Both the position numbers and the translations under genes were made by a program. The notes beneath the pieces were generated by a model. It searched no databases and was not told the DNA's origin. It worked only from the letters and a program-made list of their open reading frames with translations. Below, piece by piece: positions 9,176 to 21,692 of a stretch of 64,000 nt of DNA (its first letter is position 1; the number at the start of each line of letters is the position of its first letter). Source of the DNA: Streptococcaceae bacterium. Its GTDB lineage: Bacteria; Bacillota; Bacilli; Lactobacillales; Streptococcaceae. The stretch spans positions 1 to 64,000 of the forward strand of contig CABIZZ010000002.1 of NCBI GenBank assembly GCA_902363395.1. Direction: 5' to 3'.

Positions 9176-10423
9176 GTGAAAAAAATAATCACTTTACTTC
9201 TTTGTATAATTCTTACCCTTCTCAGTACTTCTCCTGTAAGAGCGGAGGACCTAGACCTTGGAGCCCAGCATGCTATTGCGATTGATGGGACAACAGGTAA
9301 AATACTCTACGAAAAAAATAGTGATGAGAAAAAAGAGGTTGGCGGAATCAGCAACCTTTTGACCACTTATCTCGTTTACGAAGCCATTCAGCAAGGAAAA
9401 ATCTCTTTAAATGATGACGTAGATATTTCGGACAAAGCCTACCAACTGACCGCTGTTGAAGGAATCAGCAATGTCCCCATGGAAGCTCGTAAATACAAGG
9501 TTAAGGACCTGCTCACTGCTCTCCTCGTATCAAACGCCAATAGCGCTGCCATTGCCTTAGCTGAAAAAGTAGCTGGTAACGAAGAACAATTCGTCCTGCT
9601 CATGAAAGCGAAGCTCAAAGATTGGGGGATTACAGATGCGACGATTGTGAATGCTAGTGGTTTGAACCAATCTATCATTGATGGGGATGAGGATGAGGAA
9701 AACAAAAAGAAAGATACAGAAAACAAGCTGAGTGCTTATGATGTAGCAGTCATCGCAAAACATCTTCTGGAAGACTATCCTGAAGTTACAAAAATCACCT
9801 CCCTTTCCCATGCAGAATTTGCTGGAATTCAATTGGAGAGCAGCAACTATATGTTGGAAAACATGCCCAACTATCGAGCAGGAGTGGATGGCCTAAAAAC
9901 CGGAAATTCCGATAAAGGGGGGATTTCATTTGTTGCTTCTACCAATCAAAATGGTATTCGCATGATCACTGTTGTCATTGGTGTTGAGGCAATCGATGGA
10001 GATCCCTACGCACGATTTGTTGCAACAGCCAACCTTATGAATTATGTGAGTCAAAACTTTATTGCAAGTCTGATTGTCAGCAAAGGCGAAGCCTACAACA
10101 ACAGTAAATCAACAGTCCTTGATGGTAAAAAAACAAGTGCCACCGCTGTCGCCAAGGATGACTTCATTGTGATTGAACGACAAGGAAGCCAAGCAGAAGC
10201 TAAAATCACCTTTAAAAGTAGCCAAGCTTCATTTAGCGCTCCTATAAAGAAAGGTACTTCTCTCGGAACCCTTACCTACACTGATCCAGAACCCATCGGT
10301 CGAGGGTATATCGAAGGTAAAGCCCCTAGTATGGAAATGGTGAGCGGAGAAAATATCCAAAAAAGTTTCTTCTTAAAAGTGTGGTGGAATCAATTTGTTC
10401 GTTACGTCAACGAAAAACTATAA
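9176..10423 (+). CDS. DacA/PBP3-like protein lacking the catalytic SxxK motif
   Basis: A 415-residue homologue of streptococcal PBP3 (D-alanyl-D-alanine carboxypeptidase), with signal peptide, peptidase S11 domain, C-terminal beta domain and the membrane-associating amphipathic helix FFLKVWWNQFVRYV. In functional PBP3 the nucleophile sits in SVTK before LLTxYLVYEA; here that stretch reads GISN (residues 57-60), so both Ser and Lys are gone. The second motif SxN (SSAN in PBP3) reads SNAN at 119-122, losing its Ser, while KTG is kept at 241-243. The frame is open, so this looks like a pseudoenzyme, not a broken gene. The start is GTG with a GAGGA site 8 bases upstream. It sits next to suf, as dacA does in pneumococcus. 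Confidence 0.85.
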   Translation: MKKIITLLLCIILTLLSTSPVRAEDLDLGAQHAIAIDGTTGKILYEKNSDEKKEVGGISNLLTTYLVYEAIQQGKISLNDDVDISDKAYQLTAVEGISNVPMEARKYKVKDLLTALLVSNANSAAIALAEKVAGNEEQFVLLMKAKLKDWGITDATIVNASGLNQSIIDGDEDEENKKKDTENKLSAYDVAVIAKHLLEDYPEVTKITSLSHAEFAGIQLESSNYMLENMPNYRAGVDGLKTGNSDKGGISFVASTNQNGIRMITVVIGVEAIDGDPYARFVATANLMNYVSQNFIASLIVSKGEAYNNSKSTVLDGKKTSATAVAKDDFIVIERQGSQAEAKITFKSSQASFSAPIKKGTSLGTLTYTDPEPIGRGYIEGKAPSMEMVSGENIQKSFFLKVWWNQFVRYVNEKL

Positions 10424-10429
10424 CTGCTC

Positions 10430-10467
10430 ATAAACAAAAAAAGAGGTCACCCTCTTTTTTTGTTTAT
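10430..10467. terminator. bidirectional terminator between dacA-like gene and next gene
   Basis: A 17-bp A/T-rich stem with GAGG/CCTC at its tip and a 4-base loop, with T-runs on both strands, separates the convergent dacA-like gene and the minus-strand gene at 10489. Confidence 0.9.
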
Positions 10468-10488
10468 TCAATTCCGTCAACAGAACTT

Positions 10489-11061
10489 CTATCGAACTTC
10501 GAAATAAGGAAAAGCAGTGTCGCTGTCTATTGGATGAGTCGGGATTTCTTGTTCAATCACCGCACGCCAACCTGCTACCAATTCTTCAAAAGATAAGCTA
10601 GCTTCAGGTGTAGCTGTTGTTAGCTTCCGACCAAACCAAGCCATGGTCGCCGTTTCTAATTGAAGCATGGCATAACTAATCATAGGAACATTGGCAGCTT
10701 CGTAATTTTCATTGACTGCATGGGATACAGCTGGGGCTTGAGGCAAGAGTTGAAGGCGGATTTTTTCTACAAGTTCTGGATCCAATTCTTGCCAAGAAAT
10801 TAATTTCCCATCGATTTGATAATACAAATCAAATGTTTCTTGACCCGGCTTAAAATTCACTAGCATAAAGGCACGATCCGCTTTATCAGGACCGCCAACA
10901 GCCTTCACAGCATTGATCAAGAGATTTTGTTCCATCTGTCTCCAATAGTCATCTGCTTCTTCAGCTAAATCGTTTGTAAATGGCGGAATAATTTCTTCTG
11001 CAGGAATTTCGCCCTTATTCGCTTTTTCGACATTACCAAATAATTTTTTTAGGAATCCCAT
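10489..11061 (-). CDS. hypothetical protein downstream of sufB
   Basis: A 190-residue soluble protein that I do not recognise. It starts with a short basic amphipathic stretch (MGFLKKLFGNVEK), then an alpha/beta region with acidic patches and FDLYYQIDGKLISWQEL, loosely reminiscent of YezG/DUF600-like folds (weak). No signal peptide or membrane segment is visible. It follows sufB by 20 bp with a good AAAGGAG ribosome site, so it is probably the last gene of the suf transcript. Any role in Fe-S assembly is only suggested by position. Confidence 0.8.
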   Translation of the reverse strand: MGFLKKLFGNVEKANKGEIPAEEIIPPFTNDLAEEADDYWRQMEQNLLINAVKAVGGPDKADRAFMLVNFKPGQETFDLYYQIDGKLISWQELDPELVEKIRLQLLPQAPAVSHAVNENYEAANVPMISYAMLQLETATMAWFGRKLTTATPEASLSFEELVAGWRAVIEQEIPTHPIDSDTAFPYFEVR

Positions 11062-11081
11062 TGGCTTCTCCTTTTATCTCC

Positions 11082-12494
11082 TTAACCGACAGATCCTTCC
11101 ATTTCGTAGCTAATCAATCGGTTCAGCTCAACTGCATATTCCATTGGAAGTTCTTTAGTGAAGGGCTCTACAAATCCCATGACGATCATTTCAGTCGCTT
11201 CTGATTCTGATAAACCACGGCTCATGAGGTAATAGAGTTGCTCTTCAGAAATCTTAGAAACCTTAGCTTCGTGCTCCAAAGCAACTTGCGAGTTATGAAT
11301 TTCATTAAATGGAATGGTATCTGATGCAGATAAGTCATCCATGATAATGGTATCACACTCAATGTGACTGACAGATTTCGCTGAATCTTTATTAAAGGTC
11401 ACTTGTCCACGGTAGTCAACCTTCCCTCCACCTTTCGCGATGGATTTTGAGACGATTGAAGAGCTGGTATGTGGAGCATTATGGATCATTTTAGCACCTG
11501 TATCTTGGTGTTGCCCCGCATTTGCAAAGGCGATAGAAAGCATAGTCCCACGCGCGCCTTCTCCATCCAGATAAACAGACGGGTATTTCATGGTCGTTTT
11601 AGCTCCGAGGTTTCCATCGATCCATTCAACTGTCGCATCTTTGGTTGCTTTGGCCCGTTTGGTTACCAAGTTATAGACATTGTCGGACCAATTTTGGATG
11701 GTCGTGTAACGCATATAAGCGCCATCCAAGGCAAAAATTTCGACAATGGCTGCGTGCAGGCTATTGCTTGAATAAGTCGGTGCTGTACATCCTTCTACAT
11801 AGTGGACGCTAGCGCCTTCGTCAACAATAATCAAAGTTCTCTCAAACTGACCTGTATTTTCATTGTTGATCCGGAAGTAGGTCTGCAAAGGAACATCGAC
11901 CTTAACACCCTTCGGCACATAGATAAAGGTTCCACCTGACCAAACAGCTGAGTTGAGGGCTGCCAACTTATTATCCGTTGGAGGTACCAACTTAGCAAAG
12001 TATTGCTTAAACAAGTCTGGATATTCCTTCAAAGCCGAATCTGTATCGGTAAAAATGATTCCGAGCTTTTGGAATTCTTCCTTCATGTTATGGTAAACTA
12101 CTTCAGACTCATACTGAGCAGCTGCTCCGGCCAGGTAAGCACGCTCTGCTTCTGGAATACCAATCCGTTCAAATGTTTCCTTAATTTTTTCAGGCACTTC
12201 ATCCCAGCTACGTGCAGGTTTATCAGATGGTTTTTGATAATAAATCAAATCATCAAAATCAATATCTGACAAGTCTGCTCCCCAAGTTTGCATCGGCATT
12301 TTTTTAAATGCTTCATAAGACTTCAAACGGAACTCCAGCATCCATTCCGGCTCATTTTTCGCAGCAGACAACTCGCGAATAACCGATTCATTCAACCCTT
12401 TTCCTGTTGACAAGATTGGGTCTACATCATCGTGAAAGCCAAATTTATATTCACCAAGATCAATTGGTTTTGGTTCTACTCTTTCTTCTGTCAT
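11082..12494 (-). CDS. sufB: Fe-S cluster assembly scaffold SufB
   Basis: SufB of the SUF scaffold SufBCD, 470 residues, the usual length. The family core is evident ([27 protein letters not shown], and the C-terminal [25 protein letters not shown]). Fe-S clusters are built on SufBCD from sulfur delivered by SufS-SufU. It is the fifth suf gene here, following sufU after a 145-bp gap that carries a small open frame, and has a GAAAGGA ribosome site. Confidence 0.97.
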   Translation of the reverse strand: MTEERVEPKPIDLGEYKFGFHDDVDPILSTGKGLNESVIRELSAAKNEPEWMLEFRLKSYEAFKKMPMQTWGADLSDIDFDDLIYYQKPSDKPARSWDEVPEKIKETFERIGIPEAERAYLAGAAAQYESEVVYHNMKEEFQKLGIIFTDTDSALKEYPDLFKQYFAKLVPPTDNKLAALNSAVWSGGTFIYVPKGVKVDVPLQTYFRINNENTGQFERTLIIVDEGASVHYVEGCTAPTYSSNSLHAAIVEIFALDGAYMRYTTIQNWSDNVYNLVTKRAKATKDATVEWIDGNLGAKTTMKYPSVYLDGEGARGTMLSIAFANAGQHQDTGAKMIHNAPHTSSSIVSKSIAKGGGKVDYRGQVTFNKDSAKSVSHIECDTIIMDDLSASDTIPFNEIHNSQVALEHEAKVSKISEEQLYYLMSRGLSESEATEMIVMGFVEPFTKELPMEYAVELNRLISYEMEGSVG

Positions 12495-12544
12495 ATCTTT
12501 CCTTTCATTTTCTTTTTAGCGCTCTTTACATGTGATTACTTTTT

Positions 12545-12639
12545 CTAATCTGGATCATCAGCAGCCGAATGTTGATAGCACTTCTCACCAGAAGCTCGGT
12601 TAAAAAACAGACTTGAATCTTCATCACTTTTATTTATCA

Positions 12640-12640
<1 letters not shown>
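12545..12640 (-). CDS. possible 31-residue ORF between sufU and sufB
   Basis: A 31-codon frame begins at an ATG that overlaps the sufU stop (TAATG) and ends at TAG before sufB. The product starts MINKSDEDSS and contains CYQH; no family is recognised. No separate ribosome site is evident, so translation would depend on coupling to sufU. It may be chance. Confidence 0.3.
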
Positions 12641-15552
<2,912 letters not shown>

Positions 15553-15593
15553 TTACTCCTCCTCAAAGATCCTGTTCAGTTTTGGACACAAGA

Positions 15594-16364
15594 TTAGAGT
15601 TCTTCTTTGTAGTCGTAACCTAACTCTTCTGCTAATTTCGCGTATCCTTCACGCTCCAAACGCACAGCAAGTTCAGGACCACCTGAAAGGACGACACGAC
15701 CTTCCATCATCACGTGAACCACATCAGGAGTAATGTAGTTTAAAAGACGTTGGTAGTGGGTAATAATCATGGCACCAAAACCTTCGCCACGCATTTCATT
15801 GACCCCTTTTGAAACTACTTTAAGGGCATCAATATCCAAACCGGAGTCAATCTCATCAAGAAGGGCAAACTTCGGTTCCAACATCAACAATTGTAGAATC
15901 TCATTGCGTTTCTTCTCACCACCTGAGAAACCTTCGTTCAAATAGCGTTCTGCCATTTCTTCCTTCATATTGAGGAGTTCCATTTTCTGGTCCAATTTTG
16001 TGATAAAATCACGAACAGAAATTTTTTCATCCTCTTCTTTGCCTGCATTCATGGCTGCACGAAGGAATTCAGCATTGGTAATTCCTGGAATTTCTGATGG
16101 GTATTGCATAGCCAAGAAAAGGCCCATGCGAGCACGTTCATCCACTTCCAATTCAAGGATATTCACTCCATCAAATAGAATTTCACCCTTGGTCACTTCA
16201 TAGTTTGGATTCCCCATGATCGCTGCAGATAGGGTTGATTTCCCTGTCCCGTTAGGTCCCATGATGGCTGCAATTTCCCCTGTTTTAAGGGTCAAGTTCA
16301 CGCCTTTTAAAATTTCCTTGCCTTCAATTTCTACATGAAGATCTTTAATCTCTAATACTGACAT
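15594..16364 (-). CDS. sufC: Fe-S assembly ATPase SufC
   Basis: An ABC-type soluble ATPase of the SUF complex, 256 residues. Walker A is GPNGTGKST (36-44), the signature FSGGEKKRNE is the SufC variant, and Walker B is FALLDEIDSGLD. It is the first gene of the suf operon. A TATACT -10 (16401-16406) lies about 40 bp upstream, immediately after the tagO terminator. Confidence 0.97.
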   Translation of the reverse strand: MSVLEIKDLHVEIEGKEILKGVNLTLKTGEIAAIMGPNGTGKSTLSAAIMGNPNYEVTKGEILFDGVNILELEVDERARMGLFLAMQYPSEIPGITNAEFLRAAMNAGKEEDEKISVRDFITKLDQKMELLNMKEEMAERYLNEGFSGGEKKRNEILQLLMLEPKFALLDEIDSGLDIDALKVVSKGVNEMRGEGFGAMIITHYQRLLNYITPDVVHVMMEGRVVLSGGPELAVRLEREGYAKLAEELGYDYKEEL

Positions 16365-16412
16365 TTGTATTCCTTTCTGCTATAGAGTTTTGTCTTATCT
16401 AGTATAACAAAA

Positions 16413-16431
16413 AAAAGCCTAAAAGGCTTTT
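16413..16431 (-). terminator. tagO terminator abutting the suf promoter
   Basis: An 8-bp stem (AAAAGCCT/AGGCTTTT) with a 3-base loop, followed on the minus strand by a run of T. The sufC -10 box begins only a few bases further on, so termination and suf initiation are packed into about 40 bp. Confidence 0.85.
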
Positions 16432-16450
16432 CTGGTGTTTAGAATCGTTC

Positions 16451-17608
16451 TTATTTAGTTTTGTTTTTTCTATTTTGTCGAACTTCCTCTCGATAGGCAG
16501 AATTTCCGATATAGCGTAAGCAATTGAGGAGCGGACTATGGTTCGGACCTAGGACTCCAATCAATTCTGCTAATAATTCAACTCCTAATACCAAACCGAT
16601 GACAAGCAGAACGCCACCAATACGAGTCGAAATATTCAATAGAAGAGAAATCATAGCAAAAATCATCGAAATTCCATAGATAACCAAGACAGTTCCACGA
16701 TGCGTTAAGCCCAAAGAAAGTAGGCGATGGTGCAAGTGATTCCGGTCTGGGGCATAGAACTTCTGACCAGAGAGAGTCCGACGAACAATCGCTAAAAAGG
16801 TATCCGTAATGGGAACTCCCAAGATTATCATCGGCGTAACAACCGCAACTGCCGTCGCATTCTTAAGACCTTGCAAGGACAAAACAGCGATCATAAATCC
16901 AATGAAGAGGGCTCCTGTATCCCCTAAATAAAGAATCGCTGGATGATAATTAAAGGGGAAGAAACCAGCAATGGCCATGACTAAGACAAAAATCGTCATA
17001 GTCAGAAAGAGATTGGGCACTGGGAGAAAGAAATGAGAAACAATCCCCATCGTCACCAAGGAAATAATCGAAACCCCGCTGACCAGGCCATCCAAACCAT
17101 CAATCAAATTGACTGCATTGGTAATCGAAATGATCCAAATGACTGTTAGAATATAGGACAACCAGGGGTCAAAATGAAGAAACGGCCCTCCAAAAGGGAT
17201 CTTGAAATCATTTAAGCGAAAATCTGTAAAGAACCAGATCACACTAGCCCCTAGGAAAATCCCCAGCATCTTTAACCGCGGCGATAATTCTTTTATATCA
17301 TCGATTAAACCAGTCAAACCTATAATCCATCCTCCAACGACAACTGGTAAAGTATAGGTCAGATAAGATGTCTTAGCTACATAGCCTTTGGTAATCATCG
17401 GTAGCAATACCACGGTTGCAATGGTGAAAGCAAGAAGAATGGCTAAACCACCAGCGCTGGGCATTGGTTTTTTATTGATCCGACGCGCATTTGGATAGTC
17501 TACGGCATCTATTTTAAAGGCCAATAACCTCACAAAGGGAGTTAGAATCAAACTGATCAAAAAAGTTGCAATCAGGACCAGGATAAATTGTAATGGAAAA
17601 GTAATCAT
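16451..17608 (-). CDS. tagO: UDP-GlcNAc:undecaprenyl-phosphate GlcNAc-1-phosphate transferase
   Basis: A polytopic membrane enzyme of the MraY/WecA/TagO family, 385 residues, which starts wall polymer synthesis by moving GlcNAc-1-P onto undecaprenyl phosphate. Visible motifs are the N-terminal PNARRINKKPMPSAGG, the DDIKE aspartates, NLIDGLDGL, and the cytoplasmic-loop histidines (DRNHLHHRLLSLG). It overlaps mecA by 4 bp (ATGA), as in other streptococci. Confidence 0.93.
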   Translation of the reverse strand: MITFPLQFILVLIATFLISLILTPFVRLLAFKIDAVDYPNARRINKKPMPSAGGLAILLAFTIATVVLLPMITKGYVAKTSYLTYTLPVVVGGWIIGLTGLIDDIKELSPRLKMLGIFLGASVIWFFTDFRLNDFKIPFGGPFLHFDPWLSYILTVIWIISITNAVNLIDGLDGLVSGVSIISLVTMGIVSHFFLPVPNLFLTMTIFVLVMAIAGFFPFNYHPAILYLGDTGALFIGFMIAVLSLQGLKNATAVAVVTPMIILGVPITDTFLAIVRRTLSGQKFYAPDRNHLHHRLLSLGLTHRGTVLVIYGISMIFAMISLLLNISTRIGGVLLVIGLVLGVELLAELIGVLGPNHSPLLNCLRYIGNSAYREEVRQNRKNKTK

Positions 17609-18351
17609 ACCAAATTAACCTTTTGAAGTTCGTGAATAGCATCTGAGACGAGCAAGAGATGACCATGTTCCTGGAGGACAGCTCTAGTAGTATCTGTGTC
17701 TTCTGCATGTTCACGCATGGTTGCCAAGAGCCAACCTGGATAATCTTGCGGGCACCCTTCCAAATCAATCAAGACGGTTAAATAGTAAATCCCGTCCATT
17801 TTATAAAGTTCCGAAGTCTCAACCGCATAATGAACTGTTTTTGTAAACCGAATCACTTCTTCTAACTGAGAAAACTGAAGGATATAATAAATATACCGTG
17901 TATCTACTGGATGATTCGGCGTATCTTCTTCTGAAAGCTGATTCTCATCAGCCAGTTCCTCAGCTTCTAAATGACGGATAGCATCGCCGTCTCCCTTACT
18001 CTTTTCAGAGATGGTTTTTTCCAAGGTCTTGATAAATTCGTCCGGAGACATTTGCGACAATTCTTCCATATCAGGCAAGTCGGAAAAATCTTCAAAATTT
18101 AGATGCTGATCAATTTTTGATTTGGTCACAAACACATCGAGCTTATCCGGCTTAGGAGTCACTCGGAAACTTAACATGCCACTGTCTAAGAAGCTTTCTG
18201 GCATTTCCAATTCATCTAAGATGGTATAGAAAAATTCTTCTGTTTTTTCTTGAGGCACCAAAAAATCAGCCATTTCCATGCCTCGTTCCTCTAAATCCTC
18301 TAATTGAATCGTGATTTTAATGGTTGAATCACTGATTTGCTTCATCTTCAT
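17605..18351 (-). CDS. mecA: adaptor protein MecA
   Basis: MecA hands substrates, including the competence factor ComX in streptococci, to the ClpC protease. The 248-residue protein matches the streptococcal form: N-terminal substrate-binding domain (MKMKQISDSTIKI, MADFLVPQEKTEEFFYTILDELEMP), an acidic linker around 115-145, and a C-terminal ClpC-binding domain (RYIYYILQFSQLEEVIRF). Its promoter is clear. It is translationally coupled to tagO downstream. Confidence 0.95.
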   Translation of the reverse strand: MKMKQISDSTIKITIQLEDLEERGMEMADFLVPQEKTEEFFYTILDELEMPESFLDSGMLSFRVTPKPDKLDVFVTKSKIDQHLNFEDFSDLPDMEELSQMSPDEFIKTLEKTISEKSKGDGDAIRHLEAEELADENQLSEEDTPNHPVDTRYIYYILQFSQLEEVIRFTKTVHYAVETSELYKMDGIYYLTVLIDLEGCPQDYPGWLLATMREHAEDTDTTRAVLQEHGHLLLVSDAIHELQKVNLV

Positions 18352-18379
18352 GACTGCACCTCATACTGTTAGTCTTTCT

Positions 18380-18408
18380 ATTATACTAAAAAGGGACATA
18401 TTTTTCAA
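18380..18408 (-). promoter_or_regulatory. mecA-tagO promoter
   Basis: TTGAAA (18403-18408) and TATAAT (18380-18385) with a 17-bp spacer on the minus strand, 28 bp upstream of mecA. Confidence 0.85.
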
Positions 18409-18514
18409 AACATGACCCCCATCTCAGATATGAAAAAACTTAAACAAAAGAGCACTTCCTCCCCCCTCAAACATAGCCATTTGAAGAGAAAGAAGAAGCA
18501 CTCCTATCTCATCG

Positions 18515-19351
18515 TTAGATAAAGATTTTAATTACTGCATAGACCAGCAAAATCGCTCCCAAAACAATCCGATATTTTCCAAAAACCGTGAAGTCATGAG
18601 TTTTAACATAATCTGTCAAGAAGCGAATCGCTACCATACTGACTCCGAAGGCAACTGCCATAGCGACCAAAAGGATCGTTCCTTGGCTGAAGCTTAAAGC
18701 ATTTCCTCCCAAGACAAACTTAGCGACCTTTAATAGGCTAGCTCCAAACATAGCAGGAATCCCCAGATAGAAGGTAAATTCTGTCACAACTGAGCGGCTA
18801 ACTCCATTGACCAAACCACCTACAATCGTTGCACCTGACCGACTGGTCCCTGGGAAAAGTGACAAGACTTGGAACAAACCAATATAGAGAGCAGTCTTAT
18901 AAGGCAACTTGTGTAATTCCGTCACTTCTGGCTCTACTTGCTCTCGTTTTTCAAGGTAAATAAAGGCCCACCCATAGGTGATCAGCATGATGGCTACAGA
19001 AAAAGAGTTATGAAAATGAGCTTCAAACCAATCATCCAATTTAAAGACAAAGAGCAAAGGTAGGGTCGCTACAGCAACCTTGGCCCACAATTGCCAAGTC
19101 CGTCTCACCTCTTTTTTCGATTTTCCAGGCTTAAATGGATAAAGCTTGTCGAAGTAAATCACGACGACGGCCATAATAGCACCAAGCTGAATAACGACAT
19201 TAAACATCTCCATAAAGGCAGGGTTCTGATCCTTAAACTGAATAAAGTCTTGGATCAAAATCAAATGACCTGTACTTGAGATTGGAAGCCACTCGGTGAC
19301 TCCTTCAACGATTCCAAAAAGAATCGCTTTTATCACTTCAATGATAAACAT
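18515..19351 (-). CDS. uppP: undecaprenyl-diphosphatase UppP (BacA)
   Basis: An integral membrane phosphatase that recycles undecaprenyl diphosphate for wall synthesis and gives intrinsic bacitracin tolerance. The 278-residue protein has the UppP motifs [16 protein letters not shown] (glutamate and serine box near the N terminus) and [12 protein letters not shown] (second box). It appears to be a single-gene unit with a TATAAT upstream, and it neighbours tagO, which uses the same lipid carrier. Confidence 0.96.
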   Translation of the reverse strand: MFIIEVIKAILFGIVEGVTEWLPISSTGHLILIQDFIQFKDQNPAFMEMFNVVIQLGAIMAVVVIYFDKLYPFKPGKSKKEVRRTWQLWAKVAVATLPLLFVFKLDDWFEAHFHNSFSVAIMLITYGWAFIYLEKREQVEPEVTELHKLPYKTALYIGLFQVLSLFPGTSRSGATIVGGLVNGVSRSVVTEFTFYLGIPAMFGASLLKVAKFVLGGNALSFSQGTILLVAMAVAFGVSMVAIRFLTDYVKTHDFTVFGKYRIVLGAILLVYAVIKIFI

Positions 19352-19440
19352 CTTCTTCTCCTAAACTTACATTTGCTATATTATAACACATTTCTAGTCA
19401 TAGAACCAGATGTGCTTGCAAGGATGCATAGACTAAAAAA

Positions 19441-19617
19441 GAGAGTGGGACAGAAATCGGTAATTCGTTAGAATTCGATTTCGTCGTCCCACCTCCGCAC
19501 AGTTGAGTAGGGCTGTAAAAGCTGATGAAATCAGCGTAGTAGAGCCCACTCAACCACTGCGTCTTGCTCAACAATCCCAAAATAATTGAGAGGCTAGGAC
19601 TTTTGTCCCAGCCTCTT
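19441..19617. repeat. three-hairpin intergenic repeat, copy 1
   Basis: A 177-bp element, nearly identical to copies at 30348-30524 and (inverted) 38987-39163, with a divergent relative at 37244-37412. It folds into three hairpins: GTGGGAC (19445-19451) with GTCCCAC (19486-19492); GTTGAGT (19502-19508) with ACTCAAC (19548-19554); and a terminator-like GAGAGGCTAGGAC stem near 19587-19617. No transposase is present. It lies between uppP and the DUF2207 gene. Short open frames across it are not thought to be genes. Confidence 0.9.
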
Positions 19618-19664
19618 CTATAAAATTATACACACAACTGTGGCTAGCTAGCACTTGTGCGACT

Positions 19665-21572
19665 CTAAAAAGCACCGAAGCCACCGCCACCACCGCCACC
19701 AGAGAAGCCACCACCAGAACTACCGCTTGAAGATACTGTAAAATGACTAGCAGTTGTCGCGGTCGTTCCATAAGTAGATAAGAGATGGCTGGAATGGATC
19801 AGATTACTACGAAATGGAGTGTAGACATAGGCATCCAGACTTGGGTTATCCAAGTGGATTTGACGAAGCTTCATCACTTTACTTACTTGATCTGCAAAAC
19901 CAAATAGAGTAGCATAGACTAATAAGCGATTCCATAAAACCAGCGATTGAACTTCTGCTTCTTCCAAATGAGCGATATCCCGCAACATATTACGGAAGCT
20001 ATCCCAGTAATAGCGCTGTTCTGCACCGAGGTCCGTTGGGACTCCATCCCGTCCATAGAGGGTGAACTTCCCTTGGAAGGATGCCGGAAGAATCCACATC
20101 ACCAACACATAGATCACACAAAAGATAGAGAGCCAATTCAAGATGAAATAAGCAATTAGACCGGCTACCAAAGCAATGCTCCACGCAGCCCATCCAAAGA
20201 AGAGACACATACGGCCTACACGTTCCTCCCCTGCCTCTAAGAAACGATAATAAGAAGGAAGGGAGAAAGTTTGGATCTTTTGTTGAACTGCCTGAGCAAC
20301 ACGAGAAATCGCCACATCAATCCGATCTTGCGCTTGTTTTCCTCGCTTGCGAATGGCATCTTGCTCTTTCTCAGAGGCATATTTATAGAGAGAGTCCGAA
20401 ATTTCATAATCTGAAAACAAGTCATCTGTTCTACAATATTTTTGAGAACCGAAAGCAAGTCTAAGAAACTCGCGCTCAAATTCATCCAATGTTTCTTCAT
20501 TTTGAATGGTTAAAACTGTATGAGTGTCGTATTGCTCACAGATGATATTTTTTCGATCAATCAGATCAAGTAAGGTCGCTTGCACCAACTGATCAAATTT
20601 AAAGGCGCCCCGAGCATGTTTTTTGGTTGGAGAAATCTCATCTAGCTCTGTAGAGTATACAATCGAGGCCATTAGTAGAGGCGCAACGTCATTTGGAATC
20701 TCATACAAGCGGCTATTTTTTGGGAAAACTCTGGTAGAAGTCACAGATTGCATGAATCGATGACGATAATAAATAGCAAGAAGAAGGATGAACAGAATAA
20801 GGATTGGGAGTAGGACCTTCATAAATAGGCGAATCCAGGTCCGTTTTTGAACAATTCCTGCTTCCGTCCGATGATAGTTGGACTCCTCCATCAAGCCTGT
20901 ATCGCGATAGGATTCCCCAAAGGAAGCTACATCCGATTTCCGCCAGTAAGCATAAATTTCAACACCTTCTTTTCGTTTCAGATTCTCTAGAGTAGCCTTA
21001 TAGTTTGCTTCTTCTTTCTGAACAGTTGCCTCAGCCCCCATATAAGCCGTATGGATATTCAGTTCCGATTTCGAGGCAGCTGTAGCAAATTTCGGGATAA
21101 CCTGTAACTCTACTTTTTTGACCTCTTGATCCCCATCACTGATTGGTTTCCAGTTCAATAATAGGATATCTTGGTGAACATAGAGCAGGTTTTTTAAGCG
21201 CCAGGTAACCTTTATCTTGACAGTATCCCCTGCACTTCCACCGTTATAAATCTTTACCTGATAACCATCGCCTAAATTATGAACTTCTGGTTCTTGCGAC
21301 AAGGTTCTACCTTCCACTTCCACCAAAGGAGGAATTACTATTTCAAAACCTTGAGGCATTTTACCAGCACTTCCTAAGGTGACATATTGACCATTATAGG
21401 AAGTTGTAAAATGATAGACCAATTCTTCCTCATAGGTAGCATCATCCCAAGTTTCCAAGGTAAGAGTCCCCCGATAAGACTGAACCTCATAGGAAGGACC
21501 ATCCGCTTTTACAAAACCTGTTATAAATAGACAGGCCATCACTGCCAATAGAACATACAGAATTTTTTTCAT
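19665..21572 (-). CDS. DUF2207 family membrane protein
   Basis: A 635-residue protein with an N-terminal signal peptide (cleavage near VKADG), an extracellular beta-rich DUF2207 domain of about 220 residues, a membrane helix near 265-285, a cytoplasmic middle part, two more hydrophobic segments (about 465-515), and a Gly/Ser-rich tail ending in a glycine run. This is the usual DUF2207 architecture; the function is not established. An extended -10 (TGCTATAAT, core 21595-21600) precedes it, divergent from the transporter promoter. Confidence 0.9.
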   Translation of the reverse strand: MKKILYVLLAVMACLFITGFVKADGPSYEVQSYRGTLTLETWDDATYEEELVYHFTTSYNGQYVTLGSAGKMPQGFEIVIPPLVEVEGRTLSQEPEVHNLGDGYQVKIYNGGSAGDTVKIKVTWRLKNLLYVHQDILLLNWKPISDGDQEVKKVELQVIPKFATAASKSELNIHTAYMGAEATVQKEEANYKATLENLKRKEGVEIYAYWRKSDVASFGESYRDTGLMEESNYHRTEAGIVQKRTWIRLFMKVLLPILILFILLLAIYYRHRFMQSVTSTRVFPKNSRLYEIPNDVAPLLMASIVYSTELDEISPTKKHARGAFKFDQLVQATLLDLIDRKNIICEQYDTHTVLTIQNEETLDEFEREFLRLAFGSQKYCRTDDLFSDYEISDSLYKYASEKEQDAIRKRGKQAQDRIDVAISRVAQAVQQKIQTFSLPSYYRFLEAGEERVGRMCLFFGWAAWSIALVAGLIAYFILNWLSIFCVIYVLVMWILPASFQGKFTLYGRDGVPTDLGAEQRYYWDSFRNMLRDIAHLEEAEVQSLVLWNRLLVYATLFGFADQVSKVMKLRQIHLDNPSLDAYVYTPFRSNLIHSSHLLSTYGTTATTASHFTVSSSGSSGGGFSGGGGGGGFGAF

Positions 21573-21628
21573 TTCCCCTATACTCCTTTGGTTTATTATA
21601 GCATTTTTTCATGAAAAGGTTATCAGGT

Positions 21629-21657
21629 TTGAAAAGTAGACCAATTTCCTGTACAAT
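21629..21657 (+). promoter_or_regulatory. promoter of the amino-acid ABC transporter
   Basis: TTGAAA (21629-21634), a 17-bp spacer and TACAAT (21652-21657), with a GAGGAG ribosome site before the ATG at 21693. Confidence 0.85.
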
Positions 21658-21692
21658 AAGATGATACTATTTATAAAGGAAGAGGAGACTAC

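Noticed and set aside
18420..18514. Possible terminator hairpin downstream of uppP
   Set aside because: The apparent GAGCACTTC/GAAGCACTC repeat is not complementary, and no T-run follows any short stem there.
19398..19580. 60-codon frame across repeat copy 1
   Set aside because: The sequence is explained by the hairpin repeat, and divergent copy 4 does not preserve the frame.
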